From Spirometra erinaceieuropaei (Eukaryota; Platyhelminthes; Cestoda; Diphyllobothriidea; Diphyllobothriidae): DNA of 64,000 nt. The stretch is from positions 719,253 to 783,252 of the forward strand of contig CACRXP010000018.1 of assembly GCA_902702965.1 (NCBI GenBank), given 5' to 3'. Under the pieces are notes generated by a model, which was not told the DNA's origin, did not search any database, and was given only the letters and a program-made list of their open reading frames with translations. Position 1 is the stretch's first letter. Each line of letters starts with the position of its first letter. This document shows positions 30,620-43,614 of the stretch, piece after piece. The translations under genes were made by a program, and so were the position numbers.

Positions 30620-31513
30620 TGAGGTAGGTTTCATGTTTGTTTCTCGAGAAATGTTTAAAACGAAAAAAAGGATGCAGTACACATCACAATCCCATCCGAG
30701 AGCTTGTGTTAACAATTTGTTGAAGCTTTTCGTTATAGTTTACTAGTGCTTGAAGCTAGGCGTACATCACTGCTCTACTTGAGCTGTTAGAGCATGGAGG
30801 TGGTCGAATGTTGAATGCATGCAGTCGCAATAATTAAGCTAAAAAGAGGTCAACATATCTTGTATTCGAGATGTCGAATTTTCATTGAAATTTAGTTAGT
30901 TATGGGAAAAGTACGGCGTACGTGTATTTGACAGGCAAACGGTCAGTATATTTTAAGCCGCTTAGCCTGTCCGTATGCTGGGAGATTGAAATTCATCATC
31001 CATTTTATGCACTGTTTCAGGTAGTATTATATTATTGCATATCAGCGTTATCTGGTTAAACCTGACTTGTTGCTTTCGAAAGTCAATCGTATTTCCTTGA
31101 ATAATAAAGGCCGCGGTAAGAGAAAGTATTTTTTATTATGGTTTTCAGCTGTGTATCTTGTGCAGTATGCAAGGCAGATCATTTTCATTGAAAACGATTA
31201 TATGTCTTCCTTTTTTGATTTTGGGTGAAACATGTACGGAATGGCGTATGTCAATAGCTTGTATATAGGCTTACGCAGAACGTCTTGTTATTGTGTAGTG
31301 CCCAACTTCATCTAATCGAGACAAATTCTGGATTTACTGTCAGTATATTATGTATAACGCCGTTTATCCCAGTTCCCAACTAAAGCCGTGCTTCCGTGAT
31401 ATAAGTAAGAATATAAATGCGTCGTTTATTAAAGCACGCAGTCTTACACATCTTTATTTTAAATTAGATGGACATGGTTAAAGAAAAAAAAACAACTCAT
31501 CCAATCTTTGCTG
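30620..31513. other. No supported feature
   Basis: AT-rich DNA downstream of copy 2 of the secreted-protein family; no gene or repeat recognised. Confidence 0.4.
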
Positions 31514-32201
31514 TTATATATGACAATAAAAAGGTCCCGCATTATGGAATTCTTGTAGAAACCTTTGCGCCATCCTTGCCATGTTTTCTTTGAAGCATTT
31601 TGCTGATGTAAACGCTGCAAAAGTGGTTTGATTTTCGATTTCATGAACAGCAACATTATAAATATCCAGCGTTGACATACGAATCATATTTGACATTGGC
31701 TGTTCACTTCCCCAGTAGGTATAGTCAACCACAGCTTTGAATGTCACATTTCCTATCGTATATTGAGCTATCTTGCAGATTCCATCTTTGTGAAACTCAT
31801 ACGCACATAGCGCATCCTGAAAAGTGAAAGGCGAATGTCACTTGTACCACATATGTAAATGTTGGTTACGTGAATAAATTAACTAAATTTTGCAAAACCA
31901 TGATATAAAATGCATGTTGTTAGTCAAATCTGCTTGTTTCACCTTACCGTGGAGAAAAACATAATGCTTATTAAGGGGTAGACAAAAGTGCAAGTGTATT
32001 GCATAAATTTTGCTGGCCGTATGTCTCTCAGAAAATTACAGTCAGTGACAGTCGCAGCTTCCTGAAATGTCATCAGTAGTGACGCTGGAGCCTCAGAATT
32101 ATATCCCTGGATAAAACTATGGCGAGCCATTTGAGACAGCAAAAATTCAACCGCGTAATCCAAATTGAGTAAATTTCCCCTGCGTGGGCAATATACAATT
32201 T
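31514..32201 (-). CDS. Secreted-protein family, copy 2 (exons 2-3 intact; exon 1 not found)
   Basis: Minus strand. Exon 2 32,201-31,948 is exactly 254 nt, as in copy 1, with acceptor GTAG and donor GTAAGG. Intron 2 is 131 bp; exon 3 31,816-31,514 (303 nt) has acceptor TTCAG and TAA stop. Blocks: CPRRGNLLNLDYAVEFLLSQ, EAATVTDCNFLRDI, AKFMQYTC (exon 2), then LCAYEFHKDGICK, KAVVDYTYWG, MIRMSTLDI and the C-terminus NAGPFYCHI. Exon 3 starts D-A-L-C, unlike copies 1, 3 and 4, which places it with copy 5 in a second subfamily. Both exons are free of damage. I could not find a signal-peptide exon within about 1.5 kb upstream; a PLE fragment lies there (33.2 kb). May be functional if exon 1 is further away. 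Confidence 0.65.
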
Positions 32202-33231
32202 CTACAAAATTAAACAAGACTAAAATGTCAGAGTTCGGAATGCATTTCATTCTAAAACGAACAGAATCAGCCGAATTATGAATAGTGACAGGGCAGTTAA
32301 ACGGTCCTGTACACCATACACTCGGCAAAATACCGCAGACTTGCTTGTGCGAATTAAGTTTATGTAAATCAATCCGTTTTTACATTAGACTAGTTGGTCA
32401 TACCTAATTAATAATGTAAATAAAGTGACAGTTCAGGATTTTTTTGACATTTTGCATTTTTTTAATTGAGTTGCGAACATAATTTACGGTTAATGCTTTT
32501 ATGGATTAATCGTTGACGTTTTAGGGACACTTAGCGTACGGTCTTTCTGCACTCCAATAGACGTTACTTTAAACTGCTTATTCTAAGTTAATTATTAACA
32601 TTAAAAATTAACAAATCGACAATTTATAAACCGGAATATCTACCAAAAGCAGACGAAATGCTAGAGGACCCAATGATGAACCAAACTTCACGGGGCTCTG
32701 CCACGCAGCGACAAAATATTGGAAAATAAAACACGTAACTAAGCTTTAACCTGGCATTTATGACGCCAGTGTGACAACCCCTAACCCAGCATATTATTCC
32801 CTTTAATAATTTACTGTCATTTAAACCGCTGGATTATAAACGACTGTACATGCGACGTCAATTGCAGCTCAAGACTAAACTTTCTACATCAAAGGGCCGA
32901 CACAACTTCGTCCACAAAGATGTCGTTTAAAAAATTTAACAAGGTCTCCAATACTAAGCTAACTTTTCGGATGTTTTCGCATTTAAGTGCTGTTCAATTT
33001 TTAAAAAAAATAAACCTAAAAGGGAATTTCTAAGTTGCATGCTCTATTTAAAAACAAACATACGCTTGTGAAAACTGCATGCCCTGGTAGCAGCTAACAA
33101 GGCCGTTAACGTGAGCGTGAGCACGCACATGACAATATTGAAGCAGTTTTAGTTATCCGACTTGCATTTATGCATTATTCATCCAATAATTTTAGGATGC
33201 AGTCGCCATGCAACAGCATTGCTACGAATGT
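32202..33231. other. Upstream of copy 2, no exon 1 found
   Basis: Searched on the minus strand for the ATG-hydrophobic-GTAAG pattern and the GGTAGATTT leader; neither is present. AT-rich otherwise. Confidence 0.35.
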
Positions 33232-33552
33232 TCACGGCTCTCCCCTTTCATCAGAGACGGTTGCACTTGGTGTGACGACTCCTTGATGGCCGACATTCGC
33301 GTCGCTAATTGGTGCAATCTCATCACGTGTGTTGGGTGTTGGTGTGATGATTGATAGACCACCGATCCTGGCGTTGGGAAAAGTGTTCATCTGTGCGCTT
33401 CCCGCGTAATTAATTACTCCGCCAAGGCTTAGTCTCATCACTGTGTATGGAAGAGGAAGTTCGCTGCGCTTGTTAATGTTCGTGGTGAATATTAATTCCC
33501 ATTCGGCCTTACAAGTGTTCAGGTTGTTTATAGTTGAGACTGTTAAATCCAT
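33232..33552 (-). pseudogene. PLE fragment: C-terminal extension like element D
   Basis: The minus-strand 106-codon frame contains LPLPYTVMRLSLGGVINYAG and IITPTPNTRDEIAPIS, clearly homologous to the extension at 29,680-30,012. Its GIY-YIG domain and 3' UTR are missing. An isolated piece. Confidence 0.6.
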
Positions 33553-36500
33553 CGTTTATACTTTTGAATTGATAGGAAGTTCACCCACAAAGGATAGCGT
33601 GCCTGAACAATCAGCTTATGAAGTTTTTCCAAACGTTAAAGCTTAGCTCAAATAAATGTCATACAACAAAGATTTTTTGCGCACACTCCGCATATTCATT
33701 AAAACGTGTCTCAGGAAACGGCTCTAGGAAACCCGTGAAAGCCCAAATGAATAAAGGTGCTTTATTTTGTTTTGAAAATAATAGCCACGCTGTCTAAATT
33801 CAGGTATAGATAATAAAAAAATACTTGGAACCGCGCTTTCTAGGGGAATGCAGTGAACTCGCTATCTTGCAAAATGTTAACTTAAATCCGAAATTCTTTT
33901 CAAGTCGATATTACGTTTACGTATGGTTTAATATTAGTTTCCGTGCGGAATAATCGGAAAACAGAAAATCATATGAGCATGTGAGTTTTTTAAGAAATCT
34001 GATTGGCGTTCTTGAACAAAACTTGTATTTTTTATGCAAGGAGCACATTATGAATGAATTTTGCCCTTTGATTTTGGTGTCTAATATATGTAAATATATT
34101 TTATTTAAAGCATACACATATTAGCCTTTTGTGTGACGATTCGATGCAGAATATAAAATAGCACTTTTTAGATTCAAATGGTGCTTAGTATGAAGTTAGG
34201 ATATTTATTCATAAAATCGTATCTCTGGGTCTATAAGCGATATCGAAAATTTTTCAAAAAACCTTGTGCTCACTGAAAAATTTAATGTTTGATTCGCCTT
34301 ACACTGGAAATATGTGACTTGCATCACTTAATTCCCAAATGCATCTACATGGGCAGGTTGTGTTCGAAGTTGATCAAAGTCAGAATAGTATTAACCTAAA
34401 TACGTTCCTTGTGTTCCAAATTTAAGAAGACGTTGTTTTTTATGTCAGCTAAATATAAGGACGCATATTAATGAGCGTGGTGTCTTTAAAATTGCACTTG
34501 CATTTATAGTGAGATTTTAGATCAATAGGCAGAAATTGCACTTTTCGTGAAATTCTGCTACCTGATTACTAACAAAACAAACCTGGCTAGATTAGGTATT
34601 ATCGGGTTATATCACTTCCCATTTGGTTACCATTTATAAAGTAACGTATCTAACGCATGACCTCCTAATTTCGTCAATAAGGCTGCATGCCGCTTTCAGA
34701 CCGCCATTCGATGCAGTGACCCTTAGGTGATTGGCCAATACAATACAACAATTCTTGCATAATGCTGACCTTCATTAAAGCATCACGCGGATGGATTTAT
34801 GCTGGGCATGCAGGAGCGTAGATGGAGTTTGGACACTTCTGCATAAGGTATTGCCACAGCATTTACACATTACCCAGGTTGTATGAGACACAGCGGTTCA
34901 ATCGATCACGACAGGCTTTATGGATTATGGGATAATGTTGCCATCTAGTCCCTTTCTAGTGGTAGTTTTGCCACTCTGTTGTGTCCGGTTTGCCGTCAGA
35001 CTACCCATGTTCTGAATGCTCACTATTCTTAAACTTAATGAATTTTGCAAAGCCGTTTACTCATGTCTAACCAGCACTTTAAGTCGACTTAGATTTCTCC
35101 GCTGCTTATTGGTGATATAAATTATCTCTAAACGCCTTATACCAAGGTAATAATAATAAAAATTTAGTTCGATATTCCACCATATTTGTGGTTGACCAAA
35201 ATGCTGTTCAGGTGTTCCTTGTGGACTAGGGGGTGCCGTGGTAGGCCTAGATGTTGATCCGGTCGTACGGTCACAGTTGCCCTTTCCTACTCCCGGTCTT
35301 TCGGACTAAGTCTTGACACCTGACCCAGGTGGGTAGGAGGAGAACGTGCAGTATATGCAACTCAAGTCCAATTTCACTATAAAATGATGCACTCGAAAAT
35401 CAATGTACTCGATTTTACACTAATTTGGAGTACACGACGGCCGAACTATTGAATCACTTACTTGGAGGCACGACTGGTAAAAGTATCGATCCATGACATG
35501 TTTATGGGCACAAAGTACAAATGAATAGGTCAGGTAATAGTGTGTGCGACAAAGCTATTCTCCGATCAAATGGAAAGTAAGACATCTAACAGACGGTTTT
35601 TTCAGTTTATGGTGTGGTGATTTCTACACCGCCTTCCGCGTCAGATCGTCAAAATTTTGGCGATTTAACTATTATGTTTTTTTAGGGGACGTGATGACAA
35701 CAATCAGCTTATTATTCAGAATCTGTGTGATAACCGTTGTTTGTAGGGAATACCGGGCTGACACAAGCATATATCCAAAAATTGTCCTTTTTCTCAGGCG
35801 TTCAGCGTTCGATGGTAGTATAATTACACTCATATATTTTTCAGCATAACTTGATTCAGTACCCTGTAAGCATTTGAAGCCGTAGTCGTATTACCTATAG
35901 TCAACCGCAAGTAATTATGTCTTTGCAGCAATGCACACATAGGTGGAATCTTGCTGTAAACTAGCTGTTATGAATTGGTCCACAGACTAGCATCGTCATC
36001 TGTCCGCCCATGCAATCATGTTCACCTTGAAAGTCTGGCGTTTTTTTCATAACAGCGACAGTGGTCAAATGGCAAACACATGGGAAAACATTATTACAGC
36101 GTGATCACGATCAGATTCTTGAGGCGTTTCTACATGTCAAATCACAAAACGCTTACCGCGGTTCGTAAAACCACTCCGAGAGTTTCAAAATGTTCATTAT
36201 TTAGTAAATAGATGCAGCGTCCGATTGTTAAGCACACCGTTTAGAAAATAGGAAGCACCAAATTATTGTAATGTTATGATAATGCCTGAGAGAAAATTAG
36301 CTGAAAGCAGTTGGCTTCATTTACATGGACTGTCCGAAATCATAACATGCTTATAGACACTCATACTTTGCGCTCGAAATATCGATATGTTACAGTCCCT
36401 TGAGTTTTACAACAGACATTTATCTCAGTTATGTGACTGCACCATTTTGCATTAACCCACAGATAAAGAAACTTAATAAAGATGCAGAATAATCCACAAC

Positions 36501-37867
36501 TGCAAGCTTTTTCCTTGTTTTTAAATTCTGTCCGTCTGCTTATACACATTTTTACATTTTACTCTAAGAAAATGTTGCCTTCAACAAAGAGTACGTCTGA
36601 CATATTGCCATTTTATAATCATTTTACGGAGCTGCAGCGGCTGCGCTTATCCAACGTTCGTAATGTGATTTAGTAAAGACTGACGCCAGCTACCCTTTTC
36701 CACGGTAAGTGGTCCCAGATGGCTTTACTTCATCTCTTGATAGACACTGGATTAAAGTAGATTATTTTTTAAAAAACAGATTGCACTTGCACTTTAGCAG
36801 TATAGTTCTGTGACCTTTTGCTGGAAAATGCATTAATGGAGAATGAGGTGAAAACATCAAATTACTAATTGCATTAATTAATACTTGCTGTAGATGTTTG
36901 CATCACTGATTGGAGTGTTTAGGTACATTTGACTTATCGGAACAGTCATTCCTTTACGAGTTTTTGATACTTTTAGCTGCTTAGTAATATTGTTTCCGCT
37001 CTTCTCCGTTTAAAAACTCGACCGTGTATTTTGCCAAAAACATGTCGTCCACTAGAACCATAATATACGAGTTGGTGAAACGAGCAAACATGTCTACTTA
37101 GTCATTGACCTTTTCGTAATCAGGGCAACATTTTGTGAAGATAATAAATAATTATAAGTCGGGAAATACTTTTTGGATAATAAAGGCAGAATAGTATTTT
37201 TTGTTCCATGTGCATATAATAAATCGTGAAATTTAGTCAATCCGACAGATTCCTACAATATAAGCACATCTTTTCAAGCATACACATTTGCATCCGTTTT
37301 GAATCGTCGTCTACAATTTTACATTAATCTTTTCTCAGCCCTCAGTCAATGAACCAGTCAGTTGTGTAAGGAATTAGGTCAACCCGACAAAGGCTTTTGA
37401 AATGCTTGAACGCCTATTAGGACACGATGTTTAAAACTATTTTTCAGGGTCTGTCGTCGGCCTTTCTACTATGCGTTTGAACTACTGTTTTAGGCTCCTT
37501 TCATCTATATGCGATCAAAAGGCCACACGTATTGCCGTGTGTCAGATTTGAACCTTGTCATCAGGGTAGATTTTATTTAAGTTATAAGGAAAGGCTTTGG
37601 GTCAAATTGTCTGATCATAAACCCAAACTGTGGTCTATGTGTCTGTTTTGAAGTTTGTTTTAGGGCTCATTTTGGTTTAGGTATATGCAAAGTTTGTGGG
37701 GTACATATGCTCTTAAAATTTACGCCAGAGGCTGAAAATAAAAGTTACAGCTTCACATTCCAAATTGTTAGATAAACTCATACAAACGTGTTAATAAGTC
37801 TTGCTCCCAAGACAGCGGTTATAAATATTTTTAACTCTGCAACCACACAAGTATAGATGATTTCTCG
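33553..37867. other. Long AT-rich region, no supported gene
   Basis: Over 4 kb with only short, overlapping ORFs and no recognised repeat. A 101-codon ORF at 35,544-35,849 (plus) lacks any identifiable domain, so I do not call it. Confidence 0.4.
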
Positions 37868-38128
37868 TCAAATAGTTCGAACAGTGTATTGTAAAATTGC
37901 AGTCTGTGAATCCACGTTGGACTGAGCTGTACTTAAATAATATCCATCAAAAATACCATCCCGTTTCGACATGAAGACGTCTAAGTATGACCTCAGAGAG
38001 ATATATTCATTAAATGATTTGTTGATTGTTTGGGAGTTCAACTTGGAAGTAGATGCCTCTTTGGGTCGCGCTGATACACTCGGCCAAACATTAAACCCAG
38101 TTGTCAAAACAATGAACGTCCATGCCAT
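37868..38128 (-). CDS. Hypothetical small secreted protein ORF
   Basis: An 86-codon ORF starting MAWTFIVLTTGFNVWPSVSA followed by a charged, serine-rich remainder. The first 20 residues form a plausible signal peptide with a V-S-A cleavage site. One uncertainty: no TATA box or conserved leader is seen upstream, and no homologue is recognised. Could be a single-exon gene, a first exon, or chance. Confidence 0.25.
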   Translation of the reverse strand: MAWTFIVLTTGFNVWPSVSARPKEASTSKLNSQTINKSFNEYISLRSYLDVFMSKRDGIFDGYYLSTAQSNVDSQTAILQYTVRTI

Positions 38129-38864
38129 ACTCCAAGTGCGAATATTCCTTTCGTCAATTAAACTTTCTCTATCTGTCAGTTATTTAAAAAGTTCTTTAAC
38201 GCTTTGTCTCCCCAACGTACCTTACCCCTATATTTGATAAAGTTTATATAAAATTCGATATCCTCTGACCATCTTCTGTACATACTTAACACATTTTTAT
38301 GATATTTCAAAACAAAGTAAGGGATTCGTTTCGTTGTTTATTGAAAGGTAGTTTTCGCTATTTTTCCTCGCATGACATATTTATTTTGCGGTTATCAACG
38401 GATTTAAGTATGCCCATTTGCACACCAACACATTGATAAAACTGCGAGATTTTGGCCGTTTCATTTCTTTATAACGTATGAGCTGGAACTCAATCGCACA
38501 AAATGCATTTTTTTATGTTCAACATTTAAAATAGTACCAGTCGCTCAACTATATCGCGAAGACTATCTCCTCCAAACCTGCACTTCTTCCGCCCTTTTGC
38601 AATAAAAACTGTCTATTTTATGTTGCGCACTCACAGGCTCTAATGGTTTCCTCCTGTACAACACCAGAAGCTTAGGTCATTTCGTGTAGTGTCCCAGTGA
38701 CCGCGCGTTAATTTCTTTGTGATATCATTTATCTGCAAACGGTTTATAACCTAATTGAAATACATTATTAATTCCTGAAGGAAAATTTAATACACCGTAC
38801 ACATACTTGAGCTTCATGCCGATTTATAAAGATTATGGTGTGCAGTACTTGGAATTAAGAGTGT

Positions 38865-39176
38865 TTGAATAGGCTTGTGCGAAGAGCATCGCTTCCTTAT
38901 CAATTTCAACGGAATTCTTTTGCGCCACGTATACGTGTGATAAACAAAAGACTTACATATGATGTCTGTAGGGTTGATGACGACAAACAAACAAGGAATG
39001 TAAAGTTGACATTCCTACTACCCTACCTGACACTCAAATATCAGGACACTTTTGATTATATAAAAAAACCTCTCGTAAAAAAACTATGTAATCATATGCC
39101 TCAACGTCGTGCGCACAGCCATAGTATTGCCTTCGCTCAATTAGCTGCAAAGATTATAAAAGAAAACAAATGGTGA
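38865..39176 (+). pseudogene. Possible PLE connector fragment
   Basis: A 103-codon ORF with NVKLTFLLPYLTLKYQDTF, then IKKPLVKKLC, which resembles the LPFKGDxxxxxIKRRL connector of element C. No GIY-YIG domain follows. It overlaps the TATA-like box of copy 3 (39,155). Tentative. Confidence 0.25.
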
Positions 39177-39207
39177 CACATGACACAATTACCCTATTTC
39201 CTCTAAT

Positions 39208-40550
39208 ATCGGCCCGTTTCTAACATTTCTGCTCTCTGGAAAACCATGTAGATGTTTTGTAAGTAAGTTAAACACTGCATTACTGTGCTAGATATGGCGG
39301 TGTTTCAAATATGCCGTATGGGGAGAATTTCCGCTTGCTTTACTTGTTAAAAGATATATTAAACTAGGTCTTCTCTTGTAAATATCGTAAATTGATTTGA
39401 GTTGATTGAAACTTCCACAAATATGCCCGGCAACCATTTTTTAACATTATGGCGGAGATTGACATAGAAATCATGAATTTCGAATCCATAAACTAATACA
39501 ACAGTAAAAACCCGCGGCACGAAATGTTCGACTAAAATGCGGCTGGCAATTATTGATTTGAACGACAGATGACACCGAATCATCACAACATATGGTAGCC
39601 AAATCACACATGTAATAAATTGACAATACATTAGCTTTTAATTGACTCCGGTTTGTTTAACACCATCAGACAGGAGTTCTCCACTACAATACCAAAATAA
39701 TTTTTATTGCAATTGGTTATGCACAGATTAATTTTGACATATAGTTTTGGTAAAGAATTATGCACCTTATTGTGCCTCAGGATAAAAATGCGTCTACAAC
39801 TTGACCCGAGCTCCTCAATCAGCCTACAACAAATCCTATTTTTGTCGACCTTAAGTAAAATTCTTATTTTTATTTTACGCTTGTCATTCTCTTATTTTTA
39901 TTGAAGAAAATAAAAAATGCCCAATCGATGGAGTCCAGCTTAATTTGAATCATGTAGCCAAACATTTGCTGATGCAAGCATACCGCATTTACGTTTCTCA
40001 AATTTCCTATCCCGATCTCATCATGCACGTAGACGTAGTTATTAAAGATAAAGCAGCGATCGCTAACCTAAAGTATTTGGAGAATCTTAGGCAGGCGAAA
40101 TATATGTGCAGTACACATGCAGTCTAGTCTACCCCTACATACGCATGACGTTTCATTCGCCGGTAAGATTTTAACATCTTGAGGACCTGCACAACACTAT
40201 TTCTTTAGGTTCCCGATCAAATGACTATGCTAACATACCCATGCTCAAATCCGACTCATTCGCAATTCCCTTGTTTTTTGAGTGGCAGTTTAGCATTGGG
40301 CTGTAGGAGTGCTTCATATAACCTACGCCACCTTAACGTGAAGGCCGTGGTTGACTACGCATACTATGGAGAGGAAAAGCCATTGCCACGTGTAGTCCTG
40401 TTGTCCATGCTGGATGTATTCCATGCTTCTTTACAAAGACTGCTGTATGAATTCGAATTTTTAGATCTATTTGAAGGAAAAACAAGAATGCTGCACAATA
40501 AATTGCAGCAAAAATTCCTTAATGCGGGACCTTTTAATTGCCGTATATAG
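39208..40550 (+). pseudogene. Secreted-protein family, copy 3 (pseudogene)
   Basis: Plus strand. Exon 1 39,208-39,258 aligns residue for residue with copy 1 (IGPFLTFLLSGKPCRCF) but the start codon is ATC, and the last codon is missing before donor GTAAGT. Exon 2 39,907-40,162 is 256 nt instead of 254 because of a 2-bp insertion near 40,108, after which the frame ends; in the other frame the expected YTCSLVYPYIRMTFHSP follows. Intron 2 is 46 bp (GTAAG...TTTAG). Exon 3 40,209-40,550 (342 nt) is open: YPC, KAVVDYAYYGEEKPLPRV, NAGPFNCRI and stop. Start loss plus frameshift argue for a dead gene with well-kept exon 3. A TATAAA lies at 39,155-39,160. Confidence 0.65.
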
Positions 40551-41158
40551 CAGCACCGTGGTCACTATTTGGAATTAACTGTTGAACAGTTCTATTTGAT
40601 TTTCAACATTATTTAAAAACGCGAGCATGTGTGAATTAGCAGCTGCTCCTTTCGTTTCCTACTTCATTTGCTCATGTTGTCAAAAGATCTCCCTAATTGT
40701 CATAACCGATACTTCTGTTAAGCATTAATTTGGTCTTTCCGTTTTCGTTGCTCTACAATCAGGATTCATCTGGCCACCTTGATGGTGTCGCGAATGGTTG
40801 ATAAATTAAGTGGTCAAATTGCCCGGATATTTTGTTTGGGACGTTGTTGCAAACTCGGGTTGCCAAAAGGCGTTTTGCGTTCAGAAAGACCATATGGACT
40901 AGAAAACCTATTTAAATGTGGACAATGATCGTAATGTTGCATAGTCATCATTGGTTTCACAAAATGTGTAATCCGATGTGAACATGCCGCCCCACCTAAA
41001 GAAAACAATCTCCAGTCACCTGTGGTACGTGACCGGTAATAATGGGGGATTTTCAGGTTGAGCATGGGAACGCACAGGGGACGAGGTCAAATAGGTGTAT
41101 GCAAACGAAAGCGATTGGAAATGCGAAAATGTACATTGAGTGGTATAGAAATAATTAC
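40551..41158. other. No supported feature
   Basis: Downstream of copy 3; no gene, RNA or repeat recognised. Confidence 0.4.
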
Positions 41159-41275
41159 GCTAACTCCTAACCCTAACTCTAATTCCTAACTCCAAATCTT
41201 CAGCCCTATCTAATTCCTTTAGTTGGACCCCTAACCTCCAACCCTAACATATAAGCCTAGCCTCTAGACATAATT
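41159..41275. repeat. Degenerate telomere-like (CCCTAA)n tract
   Basis: Contains cctaaccctaactctaa and several decayed relatives, ending near aaccctaacatataagcc. CCCTAA is the C-strand of the TTAGGG repeat used by flatworms. Interstitial and too degraded to be an active end. Confidence 0.5.
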
Positions 41276-42389
41276 GCTAACCATTACCCCTTATCGCATC
41301 ATCAAAGTTTTCGGTCCCTCTGGTGGGGCTATATAAATACATCTTATCAAATTTTTGCATCGGAGGCAATTTTACAAAGCGCTACCCGTAGATGCGTTGT
41401 GCAGCTCACACCAAAGTAAATAAATGATTCGCCTTTTCCCCGTAAAATACACGATATCTAAAAAGCCTTACGAAATGGCTTGATTAATTAATGCAATCCT
41501 GTCTCTTTGCTGTTGTCGTGATTGTACATGATTATTTTCAACAAAATTTTGTTAAAGTGTGTTTGTTGCATTTCCTTTGCAGTCGTGGGTAATGATTCTC
41601 GTATTTTTGCAAAAATTTCACATCTTCTGTTTTACTGCATTACACAGTCGCAAACTCGACATGCTTGCCAAATACAGTCAGTTGGGGGTTTCGATAAAAA
41701 GGTTAATCCGGCAAATCATCTACGTGTGCTTTATTTGAGATTGTGCTACATTTGTTGCTGAATCAGGATTTGCATTTGTGGTGGACAGAATGCAGGCGAA
41801 TCAAAAACTATATATTTTTGGAAGTTTTAATACGCGTTTTTAAATCAAATAATACATTAATCGGATTGTAGTAGCAAGCAGCGTGTAGAATGCTCTAATA
41901 CTTATTCAGTTCCTTGAGGGTTCGAGCATTATGTAAACTCCTTTTTGGCCTCTTTCAAAAACTACACAGGGTAAACACGACGATCCAATTAGCATAACGT
42001 TTGCTTATTGAGCTTTATTGCCTTTCTTTGTTCAAATATACCTTATGGAAAACATGATTAACAACATTCATTAATTTATTCCTGTGCTAGAACATCACGT
42101 CTTATTTATATATTTAACCTGACATGAACAAAACATTCGGTTTTAAAAAAAAATTTCACAAGTGACCGTCCAGGACAACGAAATGCGTGATATGTTTAAC
42201 TCCGCAAACAACAGGGGAATAGAACACGCCGAAAAAAAGAAAGTCGACAGGTAATTGCATCCTTGGCCTGGTATGAGTATTCAATTGATCGTCAATAACC
42301 TATTTAACCTATATGTATAATCCTTAAGCTCATTGCCAAAATTAAAAAAGAAACATTTTATTTTTTTGCTAACGTAACAGCACTTTTAG
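41276..42389. other. Mostly featureless; isolated TATA-like box
   Basis: A ctatataaatac box at about 41,329 has no gene attached that I can show. A splice-like acceptor at about 41,582 precedes 50 open codons, but no donor or homology supports an exon. Confidence 0.3.
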
Positions 42390-42504
42390 TTGGAAGGCGA
42401 ATCTATTGAACGCATTGAAAAAGTGCGATAAGCGATACCTGGTGTACTTTGTAGACGTGGTTTTATATGCTGAAATGGGTCTAACGAGCTTAAGTGTCAC
42501 TCAG
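42390..42504 (+). CDS. Putative internal exon of an unidentified gene
   Basis: 115 nt between a good acceptor (cacttttag) and a consensus donor (CTCAG|GTGAGT), open in one frame for all 38 codons (WKANLLNALKKC, then YLVYFVDVVLYAEMG). Phase 1 at the left, codon-complete at the right. No domain recognised and no partner exon identified. The combination of two consensus splice sites with an open frame could occur by chance in 64 kb. Confidence 0.3.
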
Positions 42505-43614
42505 GTGAGTTTGGATTTTAGACTATCCTGCAGGAGAATCCCAAAGTATTTTGGCCACACTAACATTTTTGTATTAAGATGAGCTGTTTAAAAGCCGAAC
42601 AACGACGTCCAGTTCAAAATGACTATGTGGTAGTGAAGAGCCTAAAAAAATCTTAAAAGCAGCAAAAAATTCGGATTCATTTTAATCACACCCTCCAAAA
42701 ATTATTACTAAATCAATGATTATTTAATTAAATTTCGATAGCAGCCGACTCATGCTACACAAGTAATTATAAGAAAGCGACTGAATATGTGTAGTAAGCA
42801 GGATAGAAGCTCATGTAAGAGCGGATAACATGGCGAGACTGAAGCATTTCGGAATTTTGCCAAAGGACATTCACTGTTACAGACCCACCTACGAAGAGTC
42901 GTCTATTCGAAAGCATGATTGGTACGTTAAGGTAATGTTTTCTGATATGAGCCAGTTTTTGCCTGACCGGTAGTACGTAACAGATGTGTAGCAGCGTATG
43001 TTGAATTGTAGACCTTGTTGGCCAAAAGTTGCCCAAAGTCAAACAGTGTATAGCCATTTTGCCACATGGTCTTCGTTGGCCGCCTTCTAACAATAGATAT
43101 AATACATAGATTACCGTGGTTAGATAACATGCGTTATCCTTTATTAATCATATACTGCAGTATTTAACTGATTTACGGTCTGTCCTACGTGTTTTAATGT
43201 ACTTTATTGAGGGAAAACAACCGTTTTACGAAAATGGCCATAACGCTGGTTCAAATAAGTGTTATGAAGTTTATATTTGCCTTCAAAAATTTCTCCTCAT
43301 TGTAGTCCTATTCCATATAGTTACTTCCGGATTACTTAGATAAAAAATGTTTTTTTAATATTTGCATACACCTCAGCACTCATTATTTTAAACATTTCCG
43401 ATTTTTGGACGCTGTCGGAATGCATTGAACTCGTCAAGTAATTGCGCTTTCCTGCAAATATCTTATATCGTAATAAAAACCTAGGGTGAAACTTCCGTGC
43501 AATTATACCTGCATTTTGACCCAGGCAAACATGTGAGTATAGCACAGTTTCAATTAACGTGCTTCCTGATGTTCCACTGGGCACATTTTGTTCAGCACCC
43601 TAGCTGCCTGCATC
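42505..43614. other. No supported feature
   Basis: AT-rich DNA with overlapping short ORFs in both strands; nothing recognised. Confidence 0.35.

Noticed and set aside
35544..35849. A 101-codon ORF
   Set aside because: No domain, no signal peptide at the start, no splice or promoter context.
41582..41730. An exon after acceptor tttcctttgcag with 50 open codons
   Set aside because: No acceptable donor (GTTAAT only) and no homology; kept only as a remark.
43336..43584. An 82-codon minus-strand ORF next to the foldback element
   Set aside because: No recognisable features; similar in quality to many chance ORFs here.
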